Source of the DNA: Nostoc sp. ATCC 43529
GTDB taxonomy: Bacteria > Cyanobacteriota > Cyanobacteriia > Cyanobacteriales > Nostocaceae
Direction of reading: 5' to 3'
DNA length: 64,000 nt
Assembly: GCA_003326205.1 (NCBI GenBank)
Contig: LWTK01000084.1
Span: forward strand, 62,001 to 126,000
Below the pieces are notes generated by a model. It did no database searches. It worked only from the letters and a program-made list of their open reading frames with translations, and was not told the DNA's origin. Both the position numbers and the translations under genes were made by a program. Shown here piece after piece: positions 7,594 through 15,886 of the stretch. The stretch's first letter is position 1, and each line of letters starts with the position of its first letter.

Positions 7594-8868
7594 TCATCGA
7601 AAGTTTTTTTGTAGTTCAATCCAAAAGCGGCTGCCTTTACCTACTATTGACTCTACACCGACCTGTCCCCCCATACGTTCAACACCTTTGCGGACAATGG
7701 CTAAACCAATGCCAGAACCAGGATAACTTTCTTGAGTATGTAATCTTTCAAATACGTTAAAAATTTGCTGCTGATGTTCTGGTGCAATGCCAATACCGTT
7801 ATCTTCTACCCAGAGGCGAACGGAGGACGCAACGGAGGACGCGGGGAGTGGGAGACGCGGTGACGCAAAGAAATTATCAAATACTCTCCCCGCGTCTTCG
7901 TGTCCTCCGAAGTTTGGATCGGAGGAAGCCTCCGCTCCAACTTCTCTCCGCGTCCCCGCGTCCTCCCCCTCTCCCCCGACGATTTCTGCCCAGATACGAA
8001 TTTTGGGTTGTCTGTTAGCGGGGACAAATTTAATTGCATTACTCAGCAGATTTACGAGTACTTGGATTAAAATTGTCCAATTGCCTGTAACTTCTGGAAG
8101 TGGTTGCTCTATGTTTACTTGAGCTTGTCGCCATCGCAATTCTACTTCTAGTTGGTTGAGCGCTTTTGTAACAATGTCTGTTAAGTTAAGTACGCGCAGA
8201 TTAATTTCTACTTGACTCAGGCGCGAGTAGTTGAGTAAGTCTTGAATTAGTCCATCCATCCGTTCGGCAGAGGCAACAATCCTTTGGATGTAGTCTTGTC
8301 CATTGTTATCCAAGCGATCGCTATAATCTTCCTGTAGTGCTTGAGCTAAACCTTGCATTGACCGCAAAGGAGCGCGTAAGTCATGGGAAACTGAATAAGC
8401 AAAGGTTTCCAGTTCTTTGTTGGCTTCCAGTAGGGCGGCTGTGCGGTTGGCGACTCGTTCCTCTAATTCATTGGCGTAGTTCTGCACCGCCTCTGCCATT
8501 TCACGATAGCGAGTTTCACTTTCTCGCAGCTTTAACTCTGTGCGTCTCCAAGCTGCATTCAATTCGGTAGTTAGCAGCGATACGATCGCAAATAACCCCA
8601 AGCGGATAAAGCTATCGAGGGTTACAATACTCAGTGAATAAGTTGGTTCTAAGAAAAACAAAGCGATCGCCAAGCTACACAGCATGTTTGCCAATAAACT
8701 TGAGCCGCGAGTCCCATACCACGAACTCAGCACCACCGCTGCAAAAAATACAGAAAAAGTAATGTTCTCTAACAGTGGCGATATCAGTAGAGAAAATAAC
8801 AGTGCTAAACCGCTGGCGAGTACAGCAATGCCATAGCTTTGTTGCCAGGAGCGATTTGTATTGTGCAT
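7594..8868 (-). CDS. Membrane sensor histidine kinase with KdpD-like (DUF4118) sensor and repeat insertion
   Basis: The 424-residue protein has four hydrophobic helices in residues 12-105 (KdpD/DUF4118-like), a coiled coil (about 110-150), HisKA with H162 in SVSHDLRAPLR and a HATPase_c domain ending in GSGIGLAIVRKG. The kinase half closely resembles that of the 4525-6510 protein. The striking oddity is about 50 extra residues between IRIWAE and SVRLWVEDNGIGIA, where the paralogue has only five. The extra part (GEDAGTRREVGAEASS... and FFASPRLPLPASS) is encoded by a GC-rich dispersed repeat sitting in frame. The HisKA, N, G1 and G2 boxes remain intact, so the enzyme may still be active. It forms an operon with the Rcp1-type regulator 4 bp downstream. 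Confidence 0.88.
   Translation of the reverse strand: MHNTNRSWQQSYGIAVLASGLALLFSLLISPLLENITFSVFFAAVVLSSWYGTRGSSLLANMLCSLAIALFFLEPTYSLSIVTLDSFIRLGLFAIVSLLTTELNAAWRRTELKLRESETRYREMAEAVQNYANELEERVANRTAALLEANKELETFAYSVSHDLRAPLRSMQGLAQALQEDYSDRLDNNGQDYIQRIVASAERMDGLIQDLLNYSRLSQVEINLRVLNLTDIVTKALNQLEVELRWRQAQVNIEQPLPEVTGNWTILIQVLVNLLSNAIKFVPANRQPKIRIWAEIVGGEGEDAGTRREVGAEASSDPNFGGHEDAGRVFDNFFASPRLPLPASSVASSVRLWVEDNGIGIAPEHQQQIFNVFERLHTQESYPGSGIGLAIVRKGVERMGGQVGVESIVGKGSRFWIELQKNFR
7818..7980. repeat. GC-rich palindromic repeat inserted in frame in a kinase gene
   Basis: GC-rich outer parts (GGGAGACGCGGTGACGC and its rough complement CGCGTCCCCGCGTCC) surround an inner inverted repeat GAAGTTTGGA...TCCAACTTC. 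The same family occurs at 45849-46020 between genes, in truncated form at 29846-29985 inside rsmB and at 56395-56440 between genes. Here it adds a multiple of three bases without a stop on the coding strand. Confidence 0.8.
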
Positions 8869-9300
8869 TAGACACCTGCTGGTGTGGTCTTAGGACTTCT
8901 AAGTAGGTCGTGGTGAATATTTATTCTCAGGATAAGGCAGAGAGCAGGGGGCAGGAGTGAAGAGGGTTTTAGCTTTATCGGGAAAGGCAGAGGGCAGGAG
9001 GCAGAAGGCTTTTATGAAATTCTGACTCCTGCTCTCTGCCACGACCGTAGGGAGTAAGGGTTTAAGACAAGAACACCAAATTTCAAGAAAGGTGGCTCTT
9101 GTTTAGGAGGGGTCTGAATCCCCGATCTTACAAAACCTTCTGCCCTCTGCCCTCAGCATAGCTGCCTTCTTCAAAATTTTTCTTCACATAGTTTGGTTTT
9201 ATTGTACCGACTTACTTACCTTAGAAAGCAATACGCTTGGGTTAAGCATTTCTTCCTTCTCTTTGCGTCCTTTGCGTCCTTTGCGGTTTTTTAAAAAAAT
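8869..9300. repeat. Gene-free spacer with purine-rich inverted repeats
   Basis: Between about 8936 and 9048, GGCAGAGAGCAGG-type sequence is followed by its rough complement CTCCTGCTCTCTGCC, and a further CTTCTGCCCTCTGCCCTC lies near 9140. Near 9262 there are tandem CTTTGCGTCC units. All are typical dispersed Nostoc intergenic repeats. I see no gene here; the kinase promoter at its left edge is not obvious. Confidence 0.55.
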
Positions 9301-9510
9301 GCACCTTTATTGCATTGACTGGCACCTTTGTTGCATCGGCTTGCACCTTTATTGCATCGACTTGCACCTTTGTTGCATCGGCTTGCACCTTTATTGCATC
9401 GACTTGCACCTTTATTGCATCGACTTGCACCTTTGTTGCATCGACTTGCACCTTTGTTGCATCGACTTGCACCTTTGTTGCATCGACTTGCACCTTTGTT
9501 GCATCTTGCT
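9301..9510. repeat. 21-bp tandem repeat array (nine units plus one partial)
   Basis: Contiguous 21-bp units of the form GCACCTTTRTTGCATCGACT with small A/G changes. TGCA palindromes flank CCTTTRT, giving a 4-bp stem per unit. Unit 1 and the last unit are diverged. Both strands stay open (the minus strand would read QVDATKV heptads) only because 21 is a multiple of three; no ribosome binding site or conserved protein is visible. The array lies just downstream of the hybrid kinase that ends at 9535. Confidence 0.9.
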
Positions 9511-9534
9511 ACTACACACCGTTAACGTCAACAG

Positions 9535-12030
9535 TCAACCTTGCACTAAGTTCGCAATAGTTTCAATTAACTGGCCTGGGTCTATTGGCTTGCTAATGTG
9601 GGCTTGAAAACCTGCTGCCATCGCTCGTTGTTCGTTACCTTCTCCAGCATAGGCTGTGAGGGCGATCGCCAAAATTTTTCCTCCTTGTTCTGGACTCATT
9701 AACCTAATTTGTCTCAATAACATATACCCATCCATTTCTGGCATTCCGATATCGCTCACTAGTAAATCTGGTTTCCACTGTGGCAATATTTCCAATATTT
9801 CTGTTGCTGATGATACAGCAGTGACAGTGGCTCCAGACTGTTGGAGTACAAAGCTAACTAACTCTAACGAATCAGGTTCGTCATCCACAACTAAGATTTT
9901 CAAACCATCAAAAGCTGGAGTGTTGGTGGCTGATATATCGCTTTCTTTACTGCTGTCAACGGTATCACTAAATATCATTGGTAACTTGACAATAAAGGTT
10001 GCTCCGTGGCCTTCTCCTAAACTTTCTGCCAAGACAGTTCCACCATGCATTTCTACTAAATAGCGAACAATTGCCAATCCCAAACCCAAGCCGCCAAATT
10101 TCCTAGTAGTTGCACTATCGGCTTGACGAAAGGTTTCAAATACATAGGGCAGAAAATCTGGGTTAATTCCTTTGCCTGTGTCTTTAACTGTAATTTGCAC
10201 TTGAGAATCGATTTGCTCTAAATAAATCTGAACTTGTCCGCCTTCAGGAGTAAATTTAATGGCGTTGGAGAGGAGATTCCAGACAATTTGTTGCAAGCGT
10301 CCTGGATCTCCAAATACCTGACCAACGGCAGGATCGAGAGCAGAGTGAATTTGAATCAATTTGGCTTCCGCTGATAGCCGTACTGTTTCCATTGCGGCTC
10401 GAATAATGGTTGCCAAATCAACTGGGCAAACATTGAGACTGAGTTTACCTCGCAAGATGCGGGAGATATCTAACAAGTCTTCAATGAGTTTAGTTTGTAA
10501 TTTAGCGTTACGTTCGATGGTTTCGAGAGCTAAAGCAGTTTTTTCTCGATTTAGCTTGTTAGTACGCAGAAGTTTTGCCCAACCCAAAATCGGATTTAGG
10601 GGTGTTCTAATTTCGTGAGATAGAACAGCTAAAAATTCATCTTTAATGCGATTTGCGTCTATTGCTTGCTGGTAAAGCCGAGCATTATCAATTGCTGTAG
10701 CTGCACGCAAAGCCAGGGCTTGAGCCATATTTAAATTAGCTGTAGTGTAGCGACGGTTCCCTTGGGTGGTAATCAAAGTAATTGTACCTAGCTTGCGTAG
10801 GCGCATTCCACCGTAAGCATCGCGAGCCACTAGGGGCACAATTATGTAGGATTGAATTTCCATCTGGCGCATCAACCGTTGGGTTTCTGCGTCCTGTTGC
10901 ATCGTTAATAAAAAAGAATTCGCCGTTGCATCAGTAACTAATTCTGGTTCGCCTGTTTGCAAAACTTTTCTGACACCAAAATCAGCATCTGCGGAACTAG
11001 AATAAAACCGTCTGAGTAAGAAGGCTAGTGCTTCTTTTTGGGGAGTGATTGCTGCAACAACTGGTTCTTCAAATACTGTTAAATTAGCCTCAACAATATC
11101 AATTAAACAGCAATCAGCTAATGTAGGAACTACCAAGTGGGCTAATTTTGCCAGAGTTGTGTGGTAATCGAGGGAAGATACTAGCAATCGGCTAGCTTCA
11201 GACAATAAACTATAATTTTGCTTTTCAGCCTCAGCTTCCATGCGGGCAGCTTGTTCGCTGATGAGTAGTTGCTCTCGTTCTAATTCTACTCGTTTGCGAT
11301 CGCTAATATCTTCTACTAAGCCATCAATGATACCTTTGCCATCAATTTTGCTGAAGGTTTTACTGACACGTACCCAAATCAAACTACCATCAGCTCGTCG
11401 CAATTGAATTTCCTTGTCGCGCACTTCGCCATTTTCTCGCAGTTGATCGATTAGCTGAGTATAATCTTCTGGCTGAAAATAAAGCTCTATGAATCGACTT
11501 GCTTGCTCTTGGGGTAAGGTTCCCAACCCAATCAAACGCAGAAATGCTGGGTTGCATTCGAGTAAAGAACCATCAAAAGTTGCCCGATAAATGCCAACAT
11601 TGAGGCGGTTAAGCAGAGTTTGAAAGCGAATTTCTAAATTTGCGGCTTTTTGGCGAGTTTCAGCTCGTTCTAGCGCCGATCGCACTGCTGCTGTTAAGCG
11701 TACTTGGTGCTGAGGAGATTTGATTACATAGTCATCTAATCCAGATTTCATTGCCTCCACAGCAATCTCCTGAGTGCCGCTATTGGTGAACATAATCACC
11801 GGGCAGTTAGGATAACTAGCTTTAATTGCGTGTAATACGTCTATACCATTACTCCAGCGCAATTGATAATCGGTGACAACCAAGTGAAATTGACCCCTCT
11901 CCAGTGCCTGAGCAAACTCTTGTGCTGTGGCAACTTGTTCTACTTGGGGGTCAGAAAACTCACGTTCCAATTGCCGAATTGCTAAGAGGCGATCATTCGG
12001 ATTGTCATCAATCAAGAGAATTCGTAACAT
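9535..12030 (-). CDS. Receiver-PAS-GAF hybrid histidine kinase with C-terminal receiver
   Basis: The 831-residue protein contains an N-terminal receiver (D54 in VVTDYQ), PAS/PAC (about 135-245), GAF (about 275-450), HisKA with H472 in LSHEIRTPLNPILGW, HATPase_c (KDTGKGI, GGLGLGLAI) and a second receiver (about 710-830, D760 in LLVSDIGMPEMDG). It should relay phosphate from H472 to D760, and its own N-terminal receiver may modulate it. No membrane segments are seen. The first 240 residues align closely with the 4525-6510 kinase, but the kinase module is of a different subtype, so the pair arose by duplication plus domain exchange. It is on the same strand as the three signalling genes to its left, though 670 bp of repeats separate them. 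Signal unknown. Confidence 0.87.
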   Translation of the reverse strand: MLRILLIDDNPNDRLLAIRQLEREFSDPQVEQVATAQEFAQALERGQFHLVVTDYQLRWSNGIDVLHAIKASYPNCPVIMFTNSGTQEIAVEAMKSGLDDYVIKSPQHQVRLTAAVRSALERAETRQKAANLEIRFQTLLNRLNVGIYRATFDGSLLECNPAFLRLIGLGTLPQEQASRFIELYFQPEDYTQLIDQLRENGEVRDKEIQLRRADGSLIWVRVSKTFSKIDGKGIIDGLVEDISDRKRVELEREQLLISEQAARMEAEAEKQNYSLLSEASRLLVSSLDYHTTLAKLAHLVVPTLADCCLIDIVEANLTVFEEPVVAAITPQKEALAFLLRRFYSSSADADFGVRKVLQTGEPELVTDATANSFLLTMQQDAETQRLMRQMEIQSYIIVPLVARDAYGGMRLRKLGTITLITTQGNRRYTTANLNMAQALALRAATAIDNARLYQQAIDANRIKDEFLAVLSHEIRTPLNPILGWAKLLRTNKLNREKTALALETIERNAKLQTKLIEDLLDISRILRGKLSLNVCPVDLATIIRAAMETVRLSAEAKLIQIHSALDPAVGQVFGDPGRLQQIVWNLLSNAIKFTPEGGQVQIYLEQIDSQVQITVKDTGKGINPDFLPYVFETFRQADSATTRKFGGLGLGLAIVRYLVEMHGGTVLAESLGEGHGATFIVKLPMIFSDTVDSSKESDISATNTPAFDGLKILVVDDEPDSLELVSFVLQQSGATVTAVSSATEILEILPQWKPDLLVSDIGMPEMDGYMLLRQIRLMSPEQGGKILAIALTAYAGEGNEQRAMAAGFQAHISKPIDPGQLIETIANLVQG

Positions 12031-12462
12031 TTGATTTGGCTACAAGTCCGATTGCCTTCAAATCATAAGCCTAAAAGTAGCCTAAACGTACTCCACATTT
12101 AGGAAGGAATTTCAGAAACATATTTGATTTTTCCAATTATCTACTCAGGCAGGGAGTGGGGCTGGAGCCTTTTCGATGTCAGAGCAAGTTCTTTCATGGA
12201 ATCAAATCATACCTTTATCTGTGATATTTAATTGTGGCGATCGCTTTTGTTAACAGGTTATGGCTGGGCTGGGAGTGTGTGCAGATTTACAAGGGACACC
12301 TGAGCTAATTTGTATAGAATTTAAGTACAATCAACTTGGCTTAGCTTTTTTATGAATTCCCGCCGCATTCTCAAAGCTGGTGAATCTTATAGCGGTTTTC
12401 AATTGAATGGAATACACCGAAAGAAAATCAAATCATTGTAGGGGCTTTACAGCTGTGCATTG
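12031..12462. other. Gene-free spacer, left part
   Basis: No ORF of note. It holds the upstream region of the hybrid kinase and the phrase TAGCGGTTTTCAATTGAATGGA near 12391, a common dispersed cyanobacterial sequence. Confidence 0.5.
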
Positions 12463-12647
12463 GTGTCAACTTAACGTGAAACCCGCTTTGTGACAAGGTT
12501 TTGCCCTCACCCCCAGCCCCTCTCCCTAAGTGAGAGGGGAGCCAGAGATTTAATTCCCCTTCTGCTGTGGGAGAAGGGGTTAGGGGATGAGGGCGCCAGG
12601 GATGGGCAAAACCCCTGTCTGATATAGCTTTGAGCTTAAGTTGACAC
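12463..12647. repeat. Palindromic element bounded by 12-bp inverted repeats
   Basis: GTGTCAACTTAA (12463-12474) and its exact complement (12636-12647) bracket about 160 bp. Inside (12503-12594) is another inverted repeat, GCCCTCACCCCCAGCCCCTC against a G-rich right half ending GATGAGGGC. Such elements are dispersed in Nostocales; this may be a small non-autonomous element nested around an older repeat. A copy of the inner family is at 15687-15827. Confidence 0.6.
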
Positions 12648-12917
12648 GTATGACAGCTGTGCGCCCCTACTGTAGTCTATTCAATTGCAAATTGCTATAT
12701 ATAGGAATCCGATTTGATTATTGAAAAAATTTAAGTATGTGTAGGGTGCGTTATTGCGAAGTATAACGCACCAAATCCTTAAGAATGGTGCCGTATCCTC
12801 AGGCTAAGGCAACGCCAGTCCGCTCAAGTCGGGAAAACTGCCCATGCGGCTGGCTCCCCTACGTATATTTCAAAAATCAAATATGAGTCCTATATTTTGT
12901 AAAATATTGGTTTTAAT

Positions 12918-13871
12918 TTATGTTTTTTTACGGTTACAATACATTACCAAAAGTATAAACAATCCCATTCCTGCTAAATATTTAATCGGATCTGGTACGT
13001 TAGGATTAGGCGAAAAAAAGCCTTCGATCGCACCTGCAATCATCAACATTGGTACAATCCCAAATACTAACTGCGCTGCCTGATTGCCATAAAATTTTAG
13101 TGCATCGCCTCGGCGATATTTACCAGGAAATAAAATTGCTCTTGCTAATAAAAATCCCGCACCTCCAGCAAAAAATATCGCAGGCAGTTCTAAGGAACCA
13201 TGCGGAAATACAAACGCCCAAAAAGGATAAGCCAGATTATTTTGACCGACTAAAGTACCAACGGCACCAATTAATAAACCATTAAATACCATCAAATAGG
13301 CTGTGTATATCCCAGCTGTAATCCCACCGGCAACAGCCCCAAAAGACACCGCTAAGTTATTAATCGTAATGCCGCTGGATGCTAGAGGTTCAATGCCAAC
13401 AATTGACCCCATCCACAATTTATGCTCATCTCGTACCTTGCTTATCAAGTTTTCAGGTACGATTAAGGACATGAAGCTAGGATTTTGCCAGGAATACCAC
13501 CAAGCCACTACTCCACCCAGTAGAAACAGCGCCGTTGCTACTGCGATATATGCAAATGTTTTTTGGATTACAGATGGTAATCCCCAACGGTAAAATTCTA
13601 AAACTGCCTGCCACTCCTGTCGCCGCGAACCCTGATAAATTTGTGTATAAGCACGAGTTGTTAAAGATTGTAAACTCTGTATTAAAGTATTACTGATTTG
13701 CTGGGTGCGGGCGCGGGCTAAATCTGCGGCTACTGAACGATATAAAGAAGCTAATTCTCGAATTTCGGATGCCCGCAGCGACTTTAGCCCTTTTTTTTCT
13801 ACCTGCTTTAATAGGGCGTCCAAACGCTGCCAATTCGGTTCTCGTCGCGCAATCCAACGTTGAATATTCAT
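12918..13871 (-). CDS. SpoIIM-like (stage II sporulation protein M family) membrane protein
   Basis: The 317-residue protein begins with a cytoplasmic helical region rich in Arg/Lys (about 1-95) and then has about five to six hydrophobic helices, with HGSLELPAIFFAGGAGF in the membrane part, the signature of the SpoIIM family. In non-sporulating bacteria its role is unknown; it is often found beside RDD and other small membrane proteins, as here. ATG 13871 is preferred over a GTG five codons upstream because the following NIQRWIARREPNW is the conserved family start. It is divergent from the 13952 gene with only 80 bp between, so the two probably share a promoter region. Confidence 0.85.
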   Translation of the reverse strand: MNIQRWIARREPNWQRLDALLKQVEKKGLKSLRASEIRELASLYRSVAADLARARTQQISNTLIQSLQSLTTRAYTQIYQGSRRQEWQAVLEFYRWGLPSVIQKTFAYIAVATALFLLGGVVAWWYSWQNPSFMSLIVPENLISKVRDEHKLWMGSIVGIEPLASSGITINNLAVSFGAVAGGITAGIYTAYLMVFNGLLIGAVGTLVGQNNLAYPFWAFVFPHGSLELPAIFFAGGAGFLLARAILFPGKYRRGDALKFYGNQAAQLVFGIVPMLMIAGAIEGFFSPNPNVPDPIKYLAGMGLFILLVMYCNRKKT

Positions 13872-13951
13872 GAATTTTGGGAACACTGACTTTAACTTAG
13901 CTTAAGATAGCCTCAAATTCAGATCCGTACTTTCAAGGGAAATTTGGTATT

Positions 13952-14785
13952 ATGTCTGAAAATTTTGGATCTCCCGGACACATACAACCACTGAGTATCG
14001 GTAACGTTGTCAGTGCTGCGGTGCGACTGTATCGTTCTCATCTTAAAACTTATCTAAATTTAGCTGCGATCGCTCACTTGTGGGTTATAGTCCCAATCTA
14101 TGGCTGGGCGAAGTATGCTGCAATTTCTGGATTAATTTCGCGCTTGGCTTTTGGAGAATTGGTTTACCAGCCTGAAAGTATCCAAAGTGCCAACAATCAC
14201 ATTAATCCACGTCTGTGGTCATTTTTCAGAGTTGCTTTCCAAGTAGGAATATCTTTACTAATTGTTTATTTTGGCTTGGCGATCGTTGGTGGTATCTTCG
14301 CTGCCTTGCTAGGGGTAGTATTAAGAGGGGTATTAGGTGGTTCAGGCGTTATTGTCGTAACTACATTGGCAATCATCGTCACAGTAGGGATTGTGCTTTT
14401 AGGGTTAACGTGGTTTTATTCGCGTTGGATTGTTGCTGAAGTCCCCCTAGCAGTTGAGGAAAATATTAATGGAGGCGAAAGTGTTGCCAGAAGTTGGGAG
14501 TTAACTAAGGCTTCAGTATTTCGCATTCAAGGCGTAGTATTAGTTGCTTTTTTGGTGACACTACCAATAGTATTTGTATTCAACTATATACCCAGTTTAT
14601 TCCTTTTAAGACTTGAGCCAGGTACTGCTATCTACTCACTTGTGTATTTTATTTCTTGGATTGGTAGCTTAATAGGCGGAGTTTTTGTGATGCCATTCTG
14701 GCAAGCACTAAAAGCTGTTTTATACTTTGACTTGCGTAGTCGGCGTGAAGGTTTGGGTTTGCAATTACGACAACCTCCTTTGTAG
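13952..14785 (+). CDS. Multi-pass membrane protein of unknown function (upstream of RDD gene)
   Basis: The 277-residue protein starts with a soluble segment containing LSIGNVVSAAVRLYRSHLKT, a pattern seen in membrane proteins related to the membrane domain of some glycerophosphodiester phosphodiesterases. About five to six transmembrane helices follow. RWIVAEVPLAVEENINGGES before SWELTKA is also typical of that family. It lies 57 bp before the RDD gene on the same strand and is divergent from the SpoIIM-like gene. Together these three form a membrane-protein cluster that recurs in bacteria; its job is unknown, perhaps related to envelope organisation or transport. No catalytic residues are visible. 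Confidence 0.75.
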   Translation: MSENFGSPGHIQPLSIGNVVSAAVRLYRSHLKTYLNLAAIAHLWVIVPIYGWAKYAAISGLISRLAFGELVYQPESIQSANNHINPRLWSFFRVAFQVGISLLIVYFGLAIVGGIFAALLGVVLRGVLGGSGVIVVTTLAIIVTVGIVLLGLTWFYSRWIVAEVPLAVEENINGGESVARSWELTKASVFRIQGVVLVAFLVTLPIVFVFNYIPSLFLLRLEPGTAIYSLVYFISWIGSLIGGVFVMPFWQALKAVLYFDLRSRREGLGLQLRQPPL

Positions 14786-14842
14786 AATTTTTGTTAACTC
14801 CATACCTAAATTCAACTTTATTAGTTTTTCATTAGTTCAAAT

Positions 14843-15625
14843 ATGCGCTTTTTTAATCGCATCTCATTCCAGACTCCAGAAAGTGTAGAACTGGAATTTA
14901 CTTTAGCAGGAATCGGCAATCGAGCTTTAGCATTGCTGATTGACTATACAGTGTTGGGTATAAGTTTGCTGTTGTTTGTGTTGGTCTGGACTGTTTTCTC
15001 AACACAACTGTTCAATTTTCTCGAAGATTTAGTTACAAATCCTCGGAATATCGGACTTTGGTTGTTAGCGATTTTCTTTTTTATTGCCTTTGCAATTTAC
15101 ATTGGCTATTTCGTATTTTTTGAAACCTTGTGGTTTGGACAAACCCCTGGTAAACGCATCGCTAAAATTCGCGTGGTTAGGGATGATGGTAGACTCATCG
15201 GGTTACAACAAGCAACCTTACGTGCCCTGTTGCGACCCTTTGATGAAACTTTCTTTATTGGCGCTTTTTTAATTATGTTGGGTAATCGCGAAAAGCGTTT
15301 GGGCGATTTGGCTGCTGGTACAATGGTGATTCAAGCCCAACCAAATACTGCATCGACATTGACAATTTCAGAACAGGCAAAGATACTCCACGACCAATTA
15401 CTACAAAGCGCCAATTTATCCCAATTATTACCTGATGATTTTGCAGTTATTCGTGAATATTTACAGCGACGTGGTGCAATGTCATTAAAAGCAAGAGCAT
15501 CATTATCTTTAAACTTAGCCCAGCAAGTTAAATCTATTATTAATTTAGAAAAATTGCCAGAAAATGTTACACCTGATGTACTTTTAGAAGCTATTTATCT
15601 TGTCTATCAACAGCAAGAATTTTAA
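14843..15625 (+). CDS. RDD family membrane protein
   Basis: The 260-residue protein carries the RDD domain: ALALLIDYTVLGISLLLFV in the first helix with the R-D pair, a second helix near residues 70-95, GQTPGKRIAKIRVVRDDG, and LLRPFDETFF with GNREKRLGDLAAGTMVIQ at the end of the domain (about residue 170). The C-terminal 90 residues are soluble and predicted helical. RDD proteins are poorly understood; some are linked to ion transport or salt tolerance. It follows the previous membrane protein by 57 bp, so co-transcription is likely. ATG 14843 begins the conserved segment RFFNRISFQTPESVELEF. Confidence 0.85.
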   Translation: MRFFNRISFQTPESVELEFTLAGIGNRALALLIDYTVLGISLLLFVLVWTVFSTQLFNFLEDLVTNPRNIGLWLLAIFFFIAFAIYIGYFVFFETLWFGQTPGKRIAKIRVVRDDGRLIGLQQATLRALLRPFDETFFIGAFLIMLGNREKRLGDLAAGTMVIQAQPNTASTLTISEQAKILHDQLLQSANLSQLLPDDFAVIREYLQRRGAMSLKARASLSLNLAQQVKSIINLEKLPENVTPDVLLEAIYLVYQQQEF

Positions 15626-15640
15626 AGCCTACATTCCGCA

Positions 15641-15675
15641 GTAGGGTGCGTTTTGCTTTGCGAAACACACCCTAC
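15641..15675. terminator. GTAGGGTG...CACCCTAC hairpin after the RDD gene
   Basis: Perfect 8-bp arms (15641-15648 and 15668-15675), extended inward by GCGTTT/AAAC pairing, lie 15 bp after the RDD stop. The sequence GTAGGGTGCGTT also appears at 12740, so this is a dispersed repeat that may double as a terminator. No strong T-run. Confidence 0.45.
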
Positions 15676-15686
15676 ATTTATTTAAT

Positions 15687-15827
15687 GTGAATTCGACAAA
15701 CCTCACCCACCCAACCTCCCTCTCCTGGGAGGAGAGGGAGGAGTAACAAAAAATTAGGTTTTTTGCTCCCCTCTCCTTGAAGGAGAGGGGCTGGGGGTGA
15801 GGTCAAAATCCTATACATCGAATTCAC
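15687..15827. repeat. Palindromic element bounded by GTGAATTCGA inverted repeats
   Basis: GTGAATTCGA (15687-15696) and its complement (15818-15827) enclose an inverted repeat CCTCACCCACCCAACC...GGGGGTGAGG with two smaller hairpins (CCTCTCCTGGGAGGAGAGG and CTCCCCTCTCCTTGAAGGAGAGG). It resembles the inside of the 12463-12647 element. Probably a dispersed, non-autonomous repeat. Confidence 0.65.
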
Positions 15828-15886
15828 GTTTATTTACATCTACGTCTTACGTTTTTTTAAAGTTAACCTACTTATAAGCCCTGTAA

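Noticed and set aside
7782..8122. ORFs opposite and alongside the kinase insertion
   Set aside because: They are shadows produced by the GC-rich repeat; the kinase frame continues with intact motifs on both sides.
9242..9607. Overlapping ORFs on both strands over the second 21-bp array
   Set aside because: Same reason; the ends of these frames run into generic intergenic repeats (CTTTGCGTCC units).
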